Of a DNA stretch of 57,823 nt, positions 8,550-17,295 are shown one piece after another. The translations under genes and the position numbers were made by a program. Origin of the DNA: Aeromicrobium sp. (GTDB lineage: Bacteria > Actinomycetota > Actinomycetes > Propionibacteriales > Nocardioidaceae); contig JAOPXY010000103.1 in assembly GCA_025964895.1 (NCBI GenBank), positions 1 through 57,823 of the forward strand, in the 5' to 3' direction. The notes below the pieces were generated by a model. It ran no database searches, was not told the origin of the DNA, and saw nothing but the letters and a program-made list of their open reading frames with translations. The number at the start of each line of letters is the position of its first letter. Position 1 is the stretch's first letter.

Positions 8550-10667
8550 ATGACCATTGCTCAGCACCGTTCCGGTGGAGCCGCGACTCCGACGACGAAG
8601 CCCGACCACGGCCGCACGATCCGCCTCGACATCGAGGGGATGCGCACGATCGCGGTCGGCTCGGTGCTGATCGGCCACGCCGGCGTCCCGTTCATGGCCG
8701 GCGGTTTCGTGGGTGTCGACGTGTTCTTCGTGCTGTCGGGCTTCCTGATCACGGGCCTGCTGGCTCGTGAGGTGTCCCGCACGGGCCGGGTCAGCCTCGC
8801 GAACTTCTGGGCCCGCCGCATGAAGCGCCTGCTGCCGGCCAGCGCCACCGTGCTGGCCTTCTCGGCGCTCGTCACCTACCTGTACCTGCCGATCACGCAG
8901 CGCAAGGACTTCGGCGGCGACATCGTCTCGGCGGCGCTGTACGTCGTCAACTGGCGCCTGGCCGATCGCGGGGTCGACTACCTCGCCGAGGACGTCGGCA
9001 AGTCGCCCGTCCAGCACTACTGGTCGCTCGCGGTCGAGGAGCAGTTCTACGTCGTCTGGCCGATCCTGATGCTCGTCATCGGCATCCTCGCGGCCAGGCG
9101 CTGGAAGCAGGGCGCCTTCGTCGTGCTGGGCGTCGCGACGGTCGCATCGTTCGCGTACTCGGTGCAGCAGACGTCCGACAGCCCCGCGACGGCCTACTTC
9201 GTCTCGACGACCCGCATCTGGGAGCTGGGCCTCGGCGCCCTGCTGGCCCTGGCCGCGGTGCGAGTCGAGCGGATCCCGTCGCTGCTGCGCGCGATCGGCG
9301 GCTGGGTGGGCATCGCCATGATCCTGTACGCCGTCTTCGTCTTCGACGAGGCGACGACGTGGCCCGGCACGAACGCGCTGGTGCCGACAGTCGGCGCGGC
9401 CCTCATGATCGCGAGCGGGCTCAGCACGACGCCGTTCTCGCCGCAGCGGCTGCTGAGCCTCGCGCCGATGGTGTGGATCGGTGGCCTGTCGTACTCCATC
9501 TACCTGTGGCACTGGCCGATCCTGATCGCCGCGCAGGCCGAGCGGCCCGACATGCGCCTGCGGTACGTCATCGTGCTGATGATCCTGTCGGTCGTGCCCG
9601 CCTACCTGAGCAACCGCTTCATCGAGAACCCCGTGCGATTCGGGTCGGGGTTCAAGCCGACCGGCCGGGCGATCGGCCTGGGTCTCGCGCTCACCGCGAT
9701 CGGCGTTGGGGTGGGGTACCTGCTGAGCGCGTCGGTCAACGTGGGCTCGGACGTGACGAAAGCCGAGCCCAACGATGCGGTGGGCGCCGCCGCCCTGCTC
9801 GACCCGGCGCGCAAGGACGTCGTCTGGAGCGACATCAAGTCCGTCGACGCGATGCGCCCGCTCGCGACCGAGGCGGTCGACGATCGCCCCGCGTTCTACA
9901 GCGACGGCTCCGGCTGCCAGGTCAAGAACGGCGACGCGACGCCCAAGCCCTGCTACTGGGGTGAGAAGGACGCCGACCGAAAGGTCGTCATCATCGGCGA
10001 CTCGAAGATCGCGCAGTGGCAGACGGCCCTCGACCTGATCGCGAAGGACGAGGGCTTCGAGCTCATCCAGATCACGAAGTCGGCCTGCCCGTTCACCGAC
10101 GCCAGCATCGACCGACCCAACAGGGTCGACTGCCGCGCGTGGGGCAAGGCGGCGCTGCGGGACATCTTGGAGATGAAGCCCGATCTCGTCATCGCGTCGC
10201 ACCGCATGCGGGACGCGCTGCCGGAGGGCAAGACCGACGACAAGGACGCCACGCAGGACGCGATGGCAGCCGGCATGGCGTCCTACTGGTCGACGCTGAC
10301 GCAGGCAGGCATCCCCGTGACGGCACTGCTCGACAACCCCGCACCGTCGACCGAGCCGGTGTACGAGTGCGTCGCGCAGAATCCGACGAACCTGCCGGCG
10401 TGCGCCTTCGACCGCGACAGGGGCATCGCGGCGTCGGGTGCCCCGGCTGCGTTGCAGGCCGCCAAAGAGGTGCCGGGCGTCACGACGATCGACATGACCG
10501 ACACGATCTGCCCCGACGGAGCCCGGTGCTCCGCGGTCATCGGCAACGTCCTGGTCTACCGCCAGGGCACCCACGTCACCAAGTCGTTCGTCGACAGCGC
10601 CCAGGCCCAGCTGGCCGACGCCCTCTACGACGCCACCGACGGCGACTTCGGCGCCAAGCTCCCCTAG
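8550..10667 (+). CDS. Acyltransferase-3 / SGNH-domain surface polysaccharide O-acyltransferase
   Basis: An integral membrane acyltransferase of the OafA/YrhL group with a C-terminal SGNH hydrolase-like domain (705 residues from this start). The membrane part opens with RLDIEGMRTIAVGSVLIGHAG (His in the family's conserved position), has GGFVGVDVFFVLSGFLITGLL, about ten hydrophobic helices, and PVQHYWSLAVEEQFYVVWP. The SGNH part contains VVIIGDSKIAQW (~residue 480) with the nucleophile Ser. Such two-domain proteins move acyl groups across the membrane to modify polysaccharides. ATG 8550 is preferred over ATG 8535 because a GGGA ribosome site (8537-8540) sits at the right distance only for 8550. 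A TAACCT box at 8470-8475 may be the promoter. Confidence 0.9.
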   Translation: MTIAQHRSGGAATPTTKPDHGRTIRLDIEGMRTIAVGSVLIGHAGVPFMAGGFVGVDVFFVLSGFLITGLLAREVSRTGRVSLANFWARRMKRLLPASATVLAFSALVTYLYLPITQRKDFGGDIVSAALYVVNWRLADRGVDYLAEDVGKSPVQHYWSLAVEEQFYVVWPILMLVIGILAARRWKQGAFVVLGVATVASFAYSVQQTSDSPATAYFVSTTRIWELGLGALLALAAVRVERIPSLLRAIGGWVGIAMILYAVFVFDEATTWPGTNALVPTVGAALMIASGLSTTPFSPQRLLSLAPMVWIGGLSYSIYLWHWPILIAAQAERPDMRLRYVIVLMILSVVPAYLSNRFIENPVRFGSGFKPTGRAIGLGLALTAIGVGVGYLLSASVNVGSDVTKAEPNDAVGAAALLDPARKDVVWSDIKSVDAMRPLATEAVDDRPAFYSDGSGCQVKNGDATPKPCYWGEKDADRKVVIIGDSKIAQWQTALDLIAKDEGFELIQITKSACPFTDASIDRPNRVDCRAWGKAALRDILEMKPDLVIASHRMRDALPEGKTDDKDATQDAMAAGMASYWSTLTQAGIPVTALLDNPAPSTEPVYECVAQNPTNLPACAFDRDRGIAASGAPAALQAAKEVPGVTTIDMTDTICPDGARCSAVIGNVLVYRQGTHVTKSFVDSAQAQLADALYDATDGDFGAKLP

Positions 10668-10680
10668 CCCGCGGCCCTTC

Positions 10681-10720
10681 GGTTTACCCGGTTAACCGGG
10701 TAAACCACGACCCCACCGGG
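10681..10720 (+). repeat. Left 40-bp inverted repeat flanking the AbiEi/Vsr-like gene (contains 26-nt perfect palindrome)
   Basis: Bases 10681-10706 are a perfect palindrome: arms GGTTTACCCGG and CCGGGTAAACC around TTAA. It is followed by ACGACCCCACCGGG. The reverse complement of 11886-11925 matches this 40-base block at 38 of 40 positions by my count, and weaker similarity (10/15) continues to 10735. As RNA it would fold into an 11-bp stem with a TTAA loop 13 bases after the acyltransferase stop, so it may also act as a terminator, but no T-run follows. The similarity beyond the palindrome shows this is a repeat family or element end, not only a terminator. Confidence 0.85.
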
Positions 10721-10851
10721 TGACTTTGCCCGGCGAGGTGGTGGGGTGCCCGGTCGAGTCGGCTGTCCACAGGAGGCGGCCGGACGCCGCATCGTCCACA
10801 GCCCAGGCTCTCGACGAAGCGATCACCGTCGGGCCGGACGACGCTCGAGCC

Positions 10852-11880
10852 ATGGACGACATCTTCATGGCCCTGGCCAATCACCGCGGTGGTTACTTCT
10901 TCCGGCACGACCTCCTGGACGCAGGCTTCCGGGACGCCGACATAGCGGCCGCGTGCCGGGACGGGCGCCTGGTGAGGCTCCGCCACGGCACGTACGCGCC
11001 GGCGCCGCTCGTCGGACTGATGACGCCGGAGCAGCGCCACGTCCTCATCGCCTATTCGGTGGCCGACCGCATCGGGCCGGGAGTGGCGCTGTCGCACCAC
11101 TCGGCCGTCCTGGCCCACGACCCCACAGGGACGTTCGGCATCGACCTGCGCACCGTCCACCTCACCCGCCTCGATGGACGTCACGGCAGGCAGGAGGCGG
11201 GGGTGCAGTGGCACGTCGGCGATCTCGACGACGCGGACCTGGTCGAGGTGGACGGGCGACTCGTCGTCCGGGCCGCGCGGGCGTCCTTCGAGTCCGCGTG
11301 CCTGTCGACGACGGAGTCCGGACTCGTCACCGTGAGCTCGATGATGCACGCCGAGAGATGCACCCGCGAGCAGCTCGTCGAGCTGGGCGAGCGCTTCTCC
11401 CGCTGGCCCGGGAGCCGGCACGCCCGCCTGGCACTCCGGCTCGCCGACGAGCGCTGCGAGACCCCGGGTGAGTCGCGGTCGCTGTTCATGTTCTGGCGAG
11501 AAGGCATCCCCCGGCCCGACACGCAGGTCATCGTGACCGACCACGGGGGTCGTCAGGTGGCGCGCACCGACTTCGCGTGGATACCCGACCGGCACACCGG
11601 GGAGTTCGACGGCCGGGTCAAGTACGGACGGCTGAACCCTGATCCCCGCGACCCAGGCATGGTCCTCGTCAGGGAGAAGCGCCGCGAGGACACCGTGCGC
11701 GGCGAGTCGGTGGGGATGTCGAGATGGACATGGGACGACATGCATCCTGCCGTGCGCAGCGCGACCGCCGCACGCATCGAGCGTGACCGCCAGCAGTCCC
11801 GCCGGATCTACGCCAAGAACGTCACGCACATCTCCCTCGCGCCCGCACCGCAACGGGCAAACGTGCGCCGCACCGGGTAA
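10852..11880 (+). CDS. AbiEi-like antitoxin-domain protein with C-terminal Vsr/DUF559-like nuclease motif
   Basis: A 342-residue protein from ATG 10852 (a longer GTG start at 10720 would begin inside the left repeat and adds low-quality sequence). The N-terminus, GGYFFRHDLLDAGFRDADIAAA and GRLVRLRHGTY, resembles the winged-helix of AbiEi-type antitoxins. The middle (SHHSAVLAHD, then VHLTR) fits the same actinobacterial family. The C-terminus has a PD-(D/E)XK-like set: Glu207 (ESRS), Asp240 (TDFAW), Glu251-x-Asp253-Gly with Lys257 (EFDGRVKY), then REKRRED and a closing RWTWDD. That set is intact, so nuclease activity is plausible. No toxin partner (AbiEii) is adjacent. It is bracketed by near-identical inverted repeats and interrupts the glycopolymer genes. 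Function is unknown; the domain call is by motif reading. Confidence 0.72.
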   Translation: MDDIFMALANHRGGYFFRHDLLDAGFRDADIAAACRDGRLVRLRHGTYAPAPLVGLMTPEQRHVLIAYSVADRIGPGVALSHHSAVLAHDPTGTFGIDLRTVHLTRLDGRHGRQEAGVQWHVGDLDDADLVEVDGRLVVRAARASFESACLSTTESGLVTVSSMMHAERCTREQLVELGERFSRWPGSRHARLALRLADERCETPGESRSLFMFWREGIPRPDTQVIVTDHGGRQVARTDFAWIPDRHTGEFDGRVKYGRLNPDPRDPGMVLVREKRREDTVRGESVGMSRWTWDDMHPAVRSATAARIERDRQQSRRIYAKNVTHISLAPAPQRANVRRTG

Positions 11881-11885
11881 AGATG

Positions 11886-11925
11886 CCCGGTGGGGTCGTG
11901 GTTCACCAGGTTAACCGGGTAAACC
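11886..11925 (-). repeat. Right 40-bp inverted repeat flanking the AbiEi/Vsr-like gene
   Basis: Inverted copy of the block at 10681-10720, differing at two positions (both in one arm of the palindrome at 11900-11925). Weaker similarity extends to 11871, across the stop codon of the enclosed gene at 11878-11880. It lies between the convergent AbiEi/Vsr-like gene and the TagF-like gene (ends 11943), where it could also terminate both transcripts. I did not see an obvious short direct target duplication outside the two repeats. Confidence 0.83.
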
Positions 11926-11942
11926 ACGGCCACCGGCAGAGC

Positions 11943-13640
11943 TCAGGTGATGCCGCGGGTGCGGACGAGGTGCTCGATGGCCTCGACGGTGCGGCGGGAG
12001 TTGTCGCGGTCGTGGAAGGTGAAGAGCCGGCGGGCGCGCTCGTCGTACTCGGGCTCGCGGACGTTGCCGGCGCGCACGTAGTGCTCGATCGCGTCGATCG
12101 TCGACTCGATGTCGTGGGTCACGGGTCCGAAGCCGTCGCGCTCGTGGTCGAACCATGACGGCTCGGCGTGGCCGGCGGAGAACTCCTCGCGGTCGAAGTG
12201 CGTGTAGACCAGCGGGGTGCCCAGATAGGCGAGGTCGAAGTGCACCGAGGAGTAGTCGGTCAGGAACAGGTCGCAGCGCCGCATGACGTCCTGGATGTCG
12301 GACGCACCGCCGTCGAGCACCGTGACGCGGTCGCCTCCCAGCGACGGGTCGACGTACTCCTCGCGCAGGTTGTAGTGCGGCATGAACTCGAGCCGGTGGT
12401 CGTGCTCGGCGAGCAGCGCGTGCAGCCGCGGGGACGACAGCAGCCCGTCGACGAAGCGCTGGTACGTCGAGCCGTCGAAGGGCTGCTCGCCGCTGGCACC
12501 GTCGCCGAACAGCTTGGGCGCGAGGTAGCGCCGCCATGTCGGCATGAACAGGATGGTGCGGCTCGGCGGCGTCGGCACCAGCGCGTCGAAGCGCGGCAGG
12601 CCCGTCTCGGCGATCTGCTGGTCGTAGCCCGACGTCAGCCGCACCGCGTCGGACTCGGCGCGGCTCGCCGTCAGGTACAGGTCGTACCCGCCCGTGCGCC
12701 GGCGGACGTCCTTGGTCTTGTCGTTGATGCCGTGCTTGAGGTAGACGCGGTACGCGCCCGTGCGCCAGTTCAGCTGACGCATGTAGTGCTGCTTCTTCCA
12801 CCGTGACGGCACCATGTGCTTGACCGAGTAGGCGTTCGCCAGGACGGTCGCGTGCACCATCAGCACCCGGTGGCGCCACGACGAGTGCCGGACGACCCGC
12901 CCGAGTCGGGACAGCTCCGCGAAGCGGTCGCTGGACGGGTCGAGCACGTAGTACGCGCGCACGTCGGGCCGCTCGCGGCGCAGGTACGTGAACAGGTGGT
13001 AGCCGTTGTCGCGCGCCGTGTCGGCCCGCTCGCCGACGAGCCAGATCTCGCGCCGAAGGAAGAACGGGCGGGTCAGGAGCCGCAGCGGCTGGACGGAGGA
13101 GAACGGGCGCCGGCGGACCGCGTCCTTGGCCCACCGTGCGAACAGCCTGCCCCGCCATCGCATCCCGGAGAGCCCCGCCGGGTACTCCTGCGCCAGGATC
13201 TCCGCGCGCTCGGACGCCGACGGGAACAGCTGCAGGCGGCGACCGGACGCCACGATCGGACGCGATGCCGCGAGGGCTCCCGGAGCGGCCCCGACGGGCA
13301 CGCGGGACGCCTCGCCCGCGCCGTCGGGCGCCAGCAGGGCGACGTCGAGCCCCGTCGTGCCCACCGGGATCTCGTCGATCGGCACGTCGGCGACGAATCC
13401 GGTCCAGCGGTACGCGCCGTCCTCGTAGCGCAGCCGCGGCTCGGTGACGACGTCGACGGCATCCTTGCCATGGGCGTCGAGCCAGTGCAGCACGAGCACC
13501 TGGTCGGCCGGCTGCTCGCCGTCGGTGCCGGGCCGCCGGCACGTGCCAGTCAGCCGCAGCGTGCTGCCGCCACCCGTGACGTCGATCCCGTGGAGGCTCG
13601 CCGCGATGATCTGGACGGGCTCGGGCGCGGGGGAGGTCAC
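11943..13640 (-). CDS. TagF-like CDP-glycerol:polyol-phosphate glycerophosphotransferase
   Basis: A 565-residue enzyme of the CDP-glycerol glycerophosphotransferase family, which polymerises or adds polyol phosphate units to teichoic-acid-like chains at the inner membrane face. The N-terminal ~190 residues form a beta-rich accessory region. The transferase domain contains HLFTYLRRERPDVRAYYV, WRTGAYRVYLKHGIND (catalytic His region), ILFMPTWRRYL and, near the end, CDLFLTDYSSVHFDLAYL and TPLVYTHFD, all family hallmarks. GTG 13640 is chosen since it overlaps the stop of the upstream small gene (GTGA) and the sequence upstream of it is read in another frame. Last gene of a four-gene operon that starts with exonuclease III. 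The polymer is unknown. Confidence 0.87.
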   Translation of the reverse strand: MTSPAPEPVQIIAASLHGIDVTGGGSTLRLTGTCRRPGTDGEQPADQVLVLHWLDAHGKDAVDVVTEPRLRYEDGAYRWTGFVADVPIDEIPVGTTGLDVALLAPDGAGEASRVPVGAAPGALAASRPIVASGRRLQLFPSASERAEILAQEYPAGLSGMRWRGRLFARWAKDAVRRRPFSSVQPLRLLTRPFFLRREIWLVGERADTARDNGYHLFTYLRRERPDVRAYYVLDPSSDRFAELSRLGRVVRHSSWRHRVLMVHATVLANAYSVKHMVPSRWKKQHYMRQLNWRTGAYRVYLKHGINDKTKDVRRRTGGYDLYLTASRAESDAVRLTSGYDQQIAETGLPRFDALVPTPPSRTILFMPTWRRYLAPKLFGDGASGEQPFDGSTYQRFVDGLLSSPRLHALLAEHDHRLEFMPHYNLREEYVDPSLGGDRVTVLDGGASDIQDVMRRCDLFLTDYSSVHFDLAYLGTPLVYTHFDREEFSAGHAEPSWFDHERDGFGPVTHDIESTIDAIEHYVRAGNVREPEYDERARRLFTFHDRDNSRRTVEAIEHLVRTRGIT

Positions 13641-13972
13641 TTCTTCGCGGCGTCGAGCTCGGCGATCGCGTCGAGGATCGACTGGCGGGCGTGCGCGATG
13701 TCGGCGAGCGTGCGGGCCGAGGCCCGGTCGACCGCTGCCTGGGCGTGCGTCGTGCCCGTGGTCGCGGCGCCGGACTCCGGAGCCGTCACGAGGTAGGCGG
13801 CGATGACGGCCTGGAGGAACAAGATGCACACCAGCGCGAGGTCGTACTCATCGGTCAGCACGGCGAGGAGTCCCAGGACGACCAGGACGGCCGTCGCGAC
13901 GGCGAGCACGAGGGTGCGCTGCGCGATCAGTCGGCGCACGATCGCCTTCGCGCTGGTCTGGGTGCTGCTCAT
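13637..13972 (-). CDS. Small two-helix membrane protein of glycopolymer operon
   Basis: A 111-residue protein with a basic N-terminus (AKAIVRRLIAQR), two adjacent hydrophobic helices (about residues 20-40 and 45-65) separated by TDEYD, and a soluble Ala-rich helical tail that is likely coiled-coil (DRASARTLADIAHARQSILDAIAELDAAKK region). I do not recognise the family. It overlaps the upstream glycosyltransferase by ATGA and the downstream TagF-like gene by GTGA, so it is translationally coupled to both. This suggests a membrane anchor or scaffold for the glycosyltransferase/TagF pair, which is an inference from position only. Confidence 0.8.
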   Translation of the reverse strand: MSSTQTSAKAIVRRLIAQRTLVLAVATAVLVVLGLLAVLTDEYDLALVCILFLQAVIAAYLVTAPESGAATTGTTHAQAAVDRASARTLADIAHARQSILDAIAELDAAKK

Positions 13973-16464
13973 CGGGATCCCCCTGGGGTCAGTGACGTGA
14001 TGACGGCGGCGTATGCCTCGGTGGATAGCTCAGTCTGGCAGAAGCGCAGCGACCGCTGCTGCTGCGCGGCGAACGCCGCGGGATCGCCGGTCAGGCCCGA
14101 CACGAGGCGGTCGACGTCGCCCTCGAGGTACAGCGCGGCCTCGCCCAGCAGCGGACGCAGCGCGGGATCGACGATCACGACGCAGCCGCGCGCCATCGCC
14201 TCGATCGCCGGCCGCAGGAGCGTCGAGCCGCTGACGCGAGGGGCAGGGACGATGACGATGTCGCACTGGTCGTAGAACGCCGTCGCGTCGATCTCGTCGC
14301 TGCGGAAGGCCAGCGCATCGGCTCGCAGCGTTGGGCGTGGCTCGTCCTCCAGCACGCGGACGTCGAGCCCCCTGCCGGTCGGGACGAGCGCCTTGAGTCG
14401 GCGCCGGTCGGCCTGCTCGACGCGGTAGGCCGAGCTGTCGACGACGCCGACGACCGGGGTGGTGCCAGGCAGCAGCCGACGTGGGAACCGGGCGACGGTG
14501 GCGACCTCCATGAGGTGGGACGGGTGCACCGTTCCCGTGGCGCCGGCGGCGGCGATCGCGGCGCCGATCTCGTCGGTCGCGGGTATCCACTCGGTCTCGC
14601 GGTCGAACATCGTGCGGACGACGGACTCGACGTGCGCGGGGTCCCACGAGACGCGCGGCGCCTCGCCGGTCACGGGCGGACGGTCGGCGATCACGACGAC
14701 CCGCTCGGGCCGCATCGCGACGGCGTCGGCGGATCTCGGCAGCGCCAGCAGCTCGACGTCGTGCACGAGCAGCACCCGTGGGGTGACGGGAGCACCCAGC
14801 AGCATCCACGACGTGACACCGCGGGCCATCAGCTCGAGGACGTCCGAGCGGGGGTAGTGGCGCTGGCGCGAGGCGAACCGGAGGGTGTCGGCGCGGGCCA
14901 CGCCGACCGTCAGGCCGGCTCCCGCGATCGCGGAGATCTCGTCCGCGAGCCCCGTGAAGGCCTGGAGCCCGGGCCGGGGGTCGGCCAGCACCACGACGTC
15001 GGGCGTGGGGTTCGGGTACGTCGTGCCCTCAAGCTCCGGCGGCGCCGGGAACGCGCGCCGGCCCTGCGCATCGGGCGTCATGGGCGTGGCCCGCCCGGCC
15101 GCGATCGACTGGTGCCAGTGGCGGAACGCCGAGTGGTACGAGACGCGGGCCGGCCGGTGCCAGCTGGGCCGGAAGTCCTCGCGCGAGAGCGATCCGTCGG
15201 TCAGCTGGTAGAGCGACAGGGGTTCCTTGAGCGTCGTGACGGCGTCGCGGCCGAAGACCGCCGCGATGCGCTCGATGTACTCGGTGTCGGCTGCCTTGCG
15301 CATCTCGTCGAAGTAGCCGAGCCGGTCGAGCACGAGCTCGCGGCGGAACAGCAGCGACGGGGCGTTGTGCGCGAACGGCAGGGAGCCGACGCGCGTGATG
15401 TAGAGGTCGGTGTGCAGCCGGATCGACTTCGACAGGGTCGCGACGAGCCGGGGGTTGTCGACGAAGGCGGCCATCTGCCGCTCGAGGCGCTGCGGGTGCG
15501 ACCAGTCGTCGCCGTCCTGGATGCCGGCGAACTCCCCGCGGGCCTTCGACAGGCCGAGGTTGCGGGCGCGGTAGGCACCGCCGTTGACCGGCATGCGGTG
15601 GTACGTGACGCGATCGCTCAGCGCGCGCACCTGCTCGAAGACGTGCTCGAAGCCGGCTGGGCTGTGGTCGTCGACCACGACGATCTCGACGTTGCCGTAC
15701 GTCTGGTCGAGGATCGACCGGGTCGCGGTCAGCAGGCTCTCGGTCGGCGAGTAGACCGGCATGACGATGCTGATGAGCGGCCCGTCGACGGATCCGGCGA
15801 CCGCCCCCTCGGCGCGGACGGTGTCGAAGGGCGAGTCGGTCGCCTCGAAGCGCATGGGTGCCAGGCCTCGATCGACGAACGGCGCGTTGAACGCGGCCTG
15901 CCAGGTCTCCAGCGAGGCGGGCTCCACGCCCCGGAACGGGTTGATGATGTCGGTGTTGACCGCCCAGTGGTACCAGGACTCGGCGCTGTTGGTCGCGACG
16001 TCGGGGTTCTCGTGCGACGTGTGACGGCGGACGTAGTCGATGCGCCCGACCGCGAGGTGGGCCTGGACGTCCTGGCGGTCGTACTCGTACGGCTGGCCGT
16101 CGCGGTCGGCGATCGTCCGTGCCAGGGCGAACAGGTCGGCCGCGGTGCGGAAGTTGCCGTCGCTGCCGAAGGCCTGGCCCAGCACCAGGTACGCGAACGC
16201 GTACAGCGACGGGGCGTGCAGCGGCGCCAGCGCCTCGGCGCCGGGTGCGCGTCCGGCCGTGGCCTCGGCCGCCATGCCGGCGATCTCGTCGACGCCGTAG
16301 TGGCCGCGCGACGCCATGCGGGCCAGCAGCTCGGCTGACTCGACGTACTCGTAGCGCAGCAGCGTCGCCGCGAGCCGGGATCCCGACACGACGCCTGAGT
16401 CGGCGAGGTCGGCGAGGTGGGCGGGCAGCCGGGGTGTCGGCGTGGTCGTGGGCTGGACGGTCAT
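13969..16464 (-). CDS. Large family-2 glycosyltransferase, paralogue of the 4647-7115 gene
   Basis: An 831-residue glycosyltransferase with the same plan as the protein at 4647-7115: helical N-terminal domain, GT2 domain starting at ISIVMPVYSP with VVVDDHSPAGFE and metal-binding IQDGDDW, then a C-terminal GT4-like region with AIEAMARGCVVIVDPALRP. ATG 16464 overlaps the stop of the exonuclease III gene (ATGA); the open frame extends further upstream but that part is read as exonuclease in another frame. The paired presence of two such enzymes in one cluster suggests successive sugar additions in one polymer. Donor and acceptor are unknown. Confidence 0.86.
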   Translation of the reverse strand: MTVQPTTTPTPRLPAHLADLADSGVVSGSRLAATLLRYEYVESAELLARMASRGHYGVDEIAGMAAEATAGRAPGAEALAPLHAPSLYAFAYLVLGQAFGSDGNFRTAADLFALARTIADRDGQPYEYDRQDVQAHLAVGRIDYVRRHTSHENPDVATNSAESWYHWAVNTDIINPFRGVEPASLETWQAAFNAPFVDRGLAPMRFEATDSPFDTVRAEGAVAGSVDGPLISIVMPVYSPTESLLTATRSILDQTYGNVEIVVVDDHSPAGFEHVFEQVRALSDRVTYHRMPVNGGAYRARNLGLSKARGEFAGIQDGDDWSHPQRLERQMAAFVDNPRLVATLSKSIRLHTDLYITRVGSLPFAHNAPSLLFRRELVLDRLGYFDEMRKAADTEYIERIAAVFGRDAVTTLKEPLSLYQLTDGSLSREDFRPSWHRPARVSYHSAFRHWHQSIAAGRATPMTPDAQGRRAFPAPPELEGTTYPNPTPDVVVLADPRPGLQAFTGLADEISAIAGAGLTVGVARADTLRFASRQRHYPRSDVLELMARGVTSWMLLGAPVTPRVLLVHDVELLALPRSADAVAMRPERVVVIADRPPVTGEAPRVSWDPAHVESVVRTMFDRETEWIPATDEIGAAIAAAGATGTVHPSHLMEVATVARFPRRLLPGTTPVVGVVDSSAYRVEQADRRRLKALVPTGRGLDVRVLEDEPRPTLRADALAFRSDEIDATAFYDQCDIVIVPAPRVSGSTLLRPAIEAMARGCVVIVDPALRPLLGEAALYLEGDVDRLVSGLTGDPAAFAAQQQRSLRFCQTELSTEAYAAVITSLTPGGSR

Positions 16465-17258
16465 GCGTCCGCGATCTCGATGACGACGGGGGCGTGGTCG
16501 CTCGCACCCTTGCCCTTGCGCTCCTCGCGGTCGATCCACGCGGTGTCGACGCGGGCGGCGAGCGCGCGGGAGGCCAGGATGAAGTCGATGCGGAGTCCGC
16601 GCTTCTTGGGAAAGGCGAGCTGCTGGTAGTCCCAGTACGTGTAGACGCCGGGACCGGGCGTGTGCGGGCGGACGACGTCGGCGAAGCCCGCGTCGACGAT
16701 CGCGTGGAACGCGTCGCGCTCCGGCTGTGACACGTGGGTGTGGCCCTCGAAGACCGACATGTCCCACACGTCGTCGTCCTGCGGGGCCACGTTCCAGTCG
16801 CCCGTCAGCGCGATCTGGGCGTCGGGGTCGTCGGCGAGCCACGCGGCGGACGCCTGGCGCAGCCGCTCGAGCCACTCCAGCTTGTACGCGTAGTGCGGGT
16901 GGCCGACCTCGCGGCCGTTGGGCACGTAGAAGCTCCACACCCGGACGCCGCCGCACGTGGCACCGATCGATCGGGCCTCGACGATCTCGGGGTCACCGAA
17001 CAGCGGCTGGTCGTCGGCGAACTGCGTCGCGACGTCCTCCAGGCCGACCCGAGAGATCAGCGCGACGCCGTTCCACTGGCTCAGTCCGCGGTGCACGAAC
17101 TCGTAGCCCATCGCGGACAGCTCGAGCCCGGGGAACTGGTCCTCCCGGCACTTGGTCTCCTGGATGGCGAGGACATCGATGTCGTGACGCTCGAGGAAGC
17201 CGGTCACGCGGTCGATGCGGCTGCGGATGGAGTTGACGTTCCAGGTCGCGATACGCAC
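16461..17258 (-). CDS. xthA: Exodeoxyribonuclease III (AP endonuclease)
   Basis: A 265-residue Mg-dependent exonuclease III/AP endonuclease of base-excision repair. Visible hallmarks: MRIATWNVNSIRSRI at the start, LAIQETKCREDQFP with the metal-binding Glu, the LTGDWNVAPQDDDVWD block, and GLRIDFILASRAL and KGKGASDHAPVV at the end, with the catalytic Asp-His. Length is normal. It is the first gene of an operon that continues with cell-envelope genes through ATGA overlaps, an arrangement with no functional link that I can name. Cytosolic. Confidence 0.95.
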   Translation of the reverse strand: MRIATWNVNSIRSRIDRVTGFLERHDIDVLAIQETKCREDQFPGLELSAMGYEFVHRGLSQWNGVALISRVGLEDVATQFADDQPLFGDPEIVEARSIGATCGGVRVWSFYVPNGREVGHPHYAYKLEWLERLRQASAAWLADDPDAQIALTGDWNVAPQDDDVWDMSVFEGHTHVSQPERDAFHAIVDAGFADVVRPHTPGPGVYTYWDYQQLAFPKKRGLRIDFILASRALAARVDTAWIDREERKGKGASDHAPVVIEIADA

Positions 17259-17295
17259 GACACGAACCTATCGCGTCGGGCCACCCAGCCCCGGT

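Noticed and set aside
10720-10851. Longer N-terminus of the AbiEi/Vsr-like protein from GTG 10720
   Set aside because: It would start inside the left inverted repeat, the extra 44 residues are low in recognisable structure, and the family N-terminus begins near ATG 10852.
10681-11925. Classical insertion sequence
   Set aside because: The enclosed protein has no DDE, HUH or serine/tyrosine recombinase motif, and I see no short target duplication next to the repeats.
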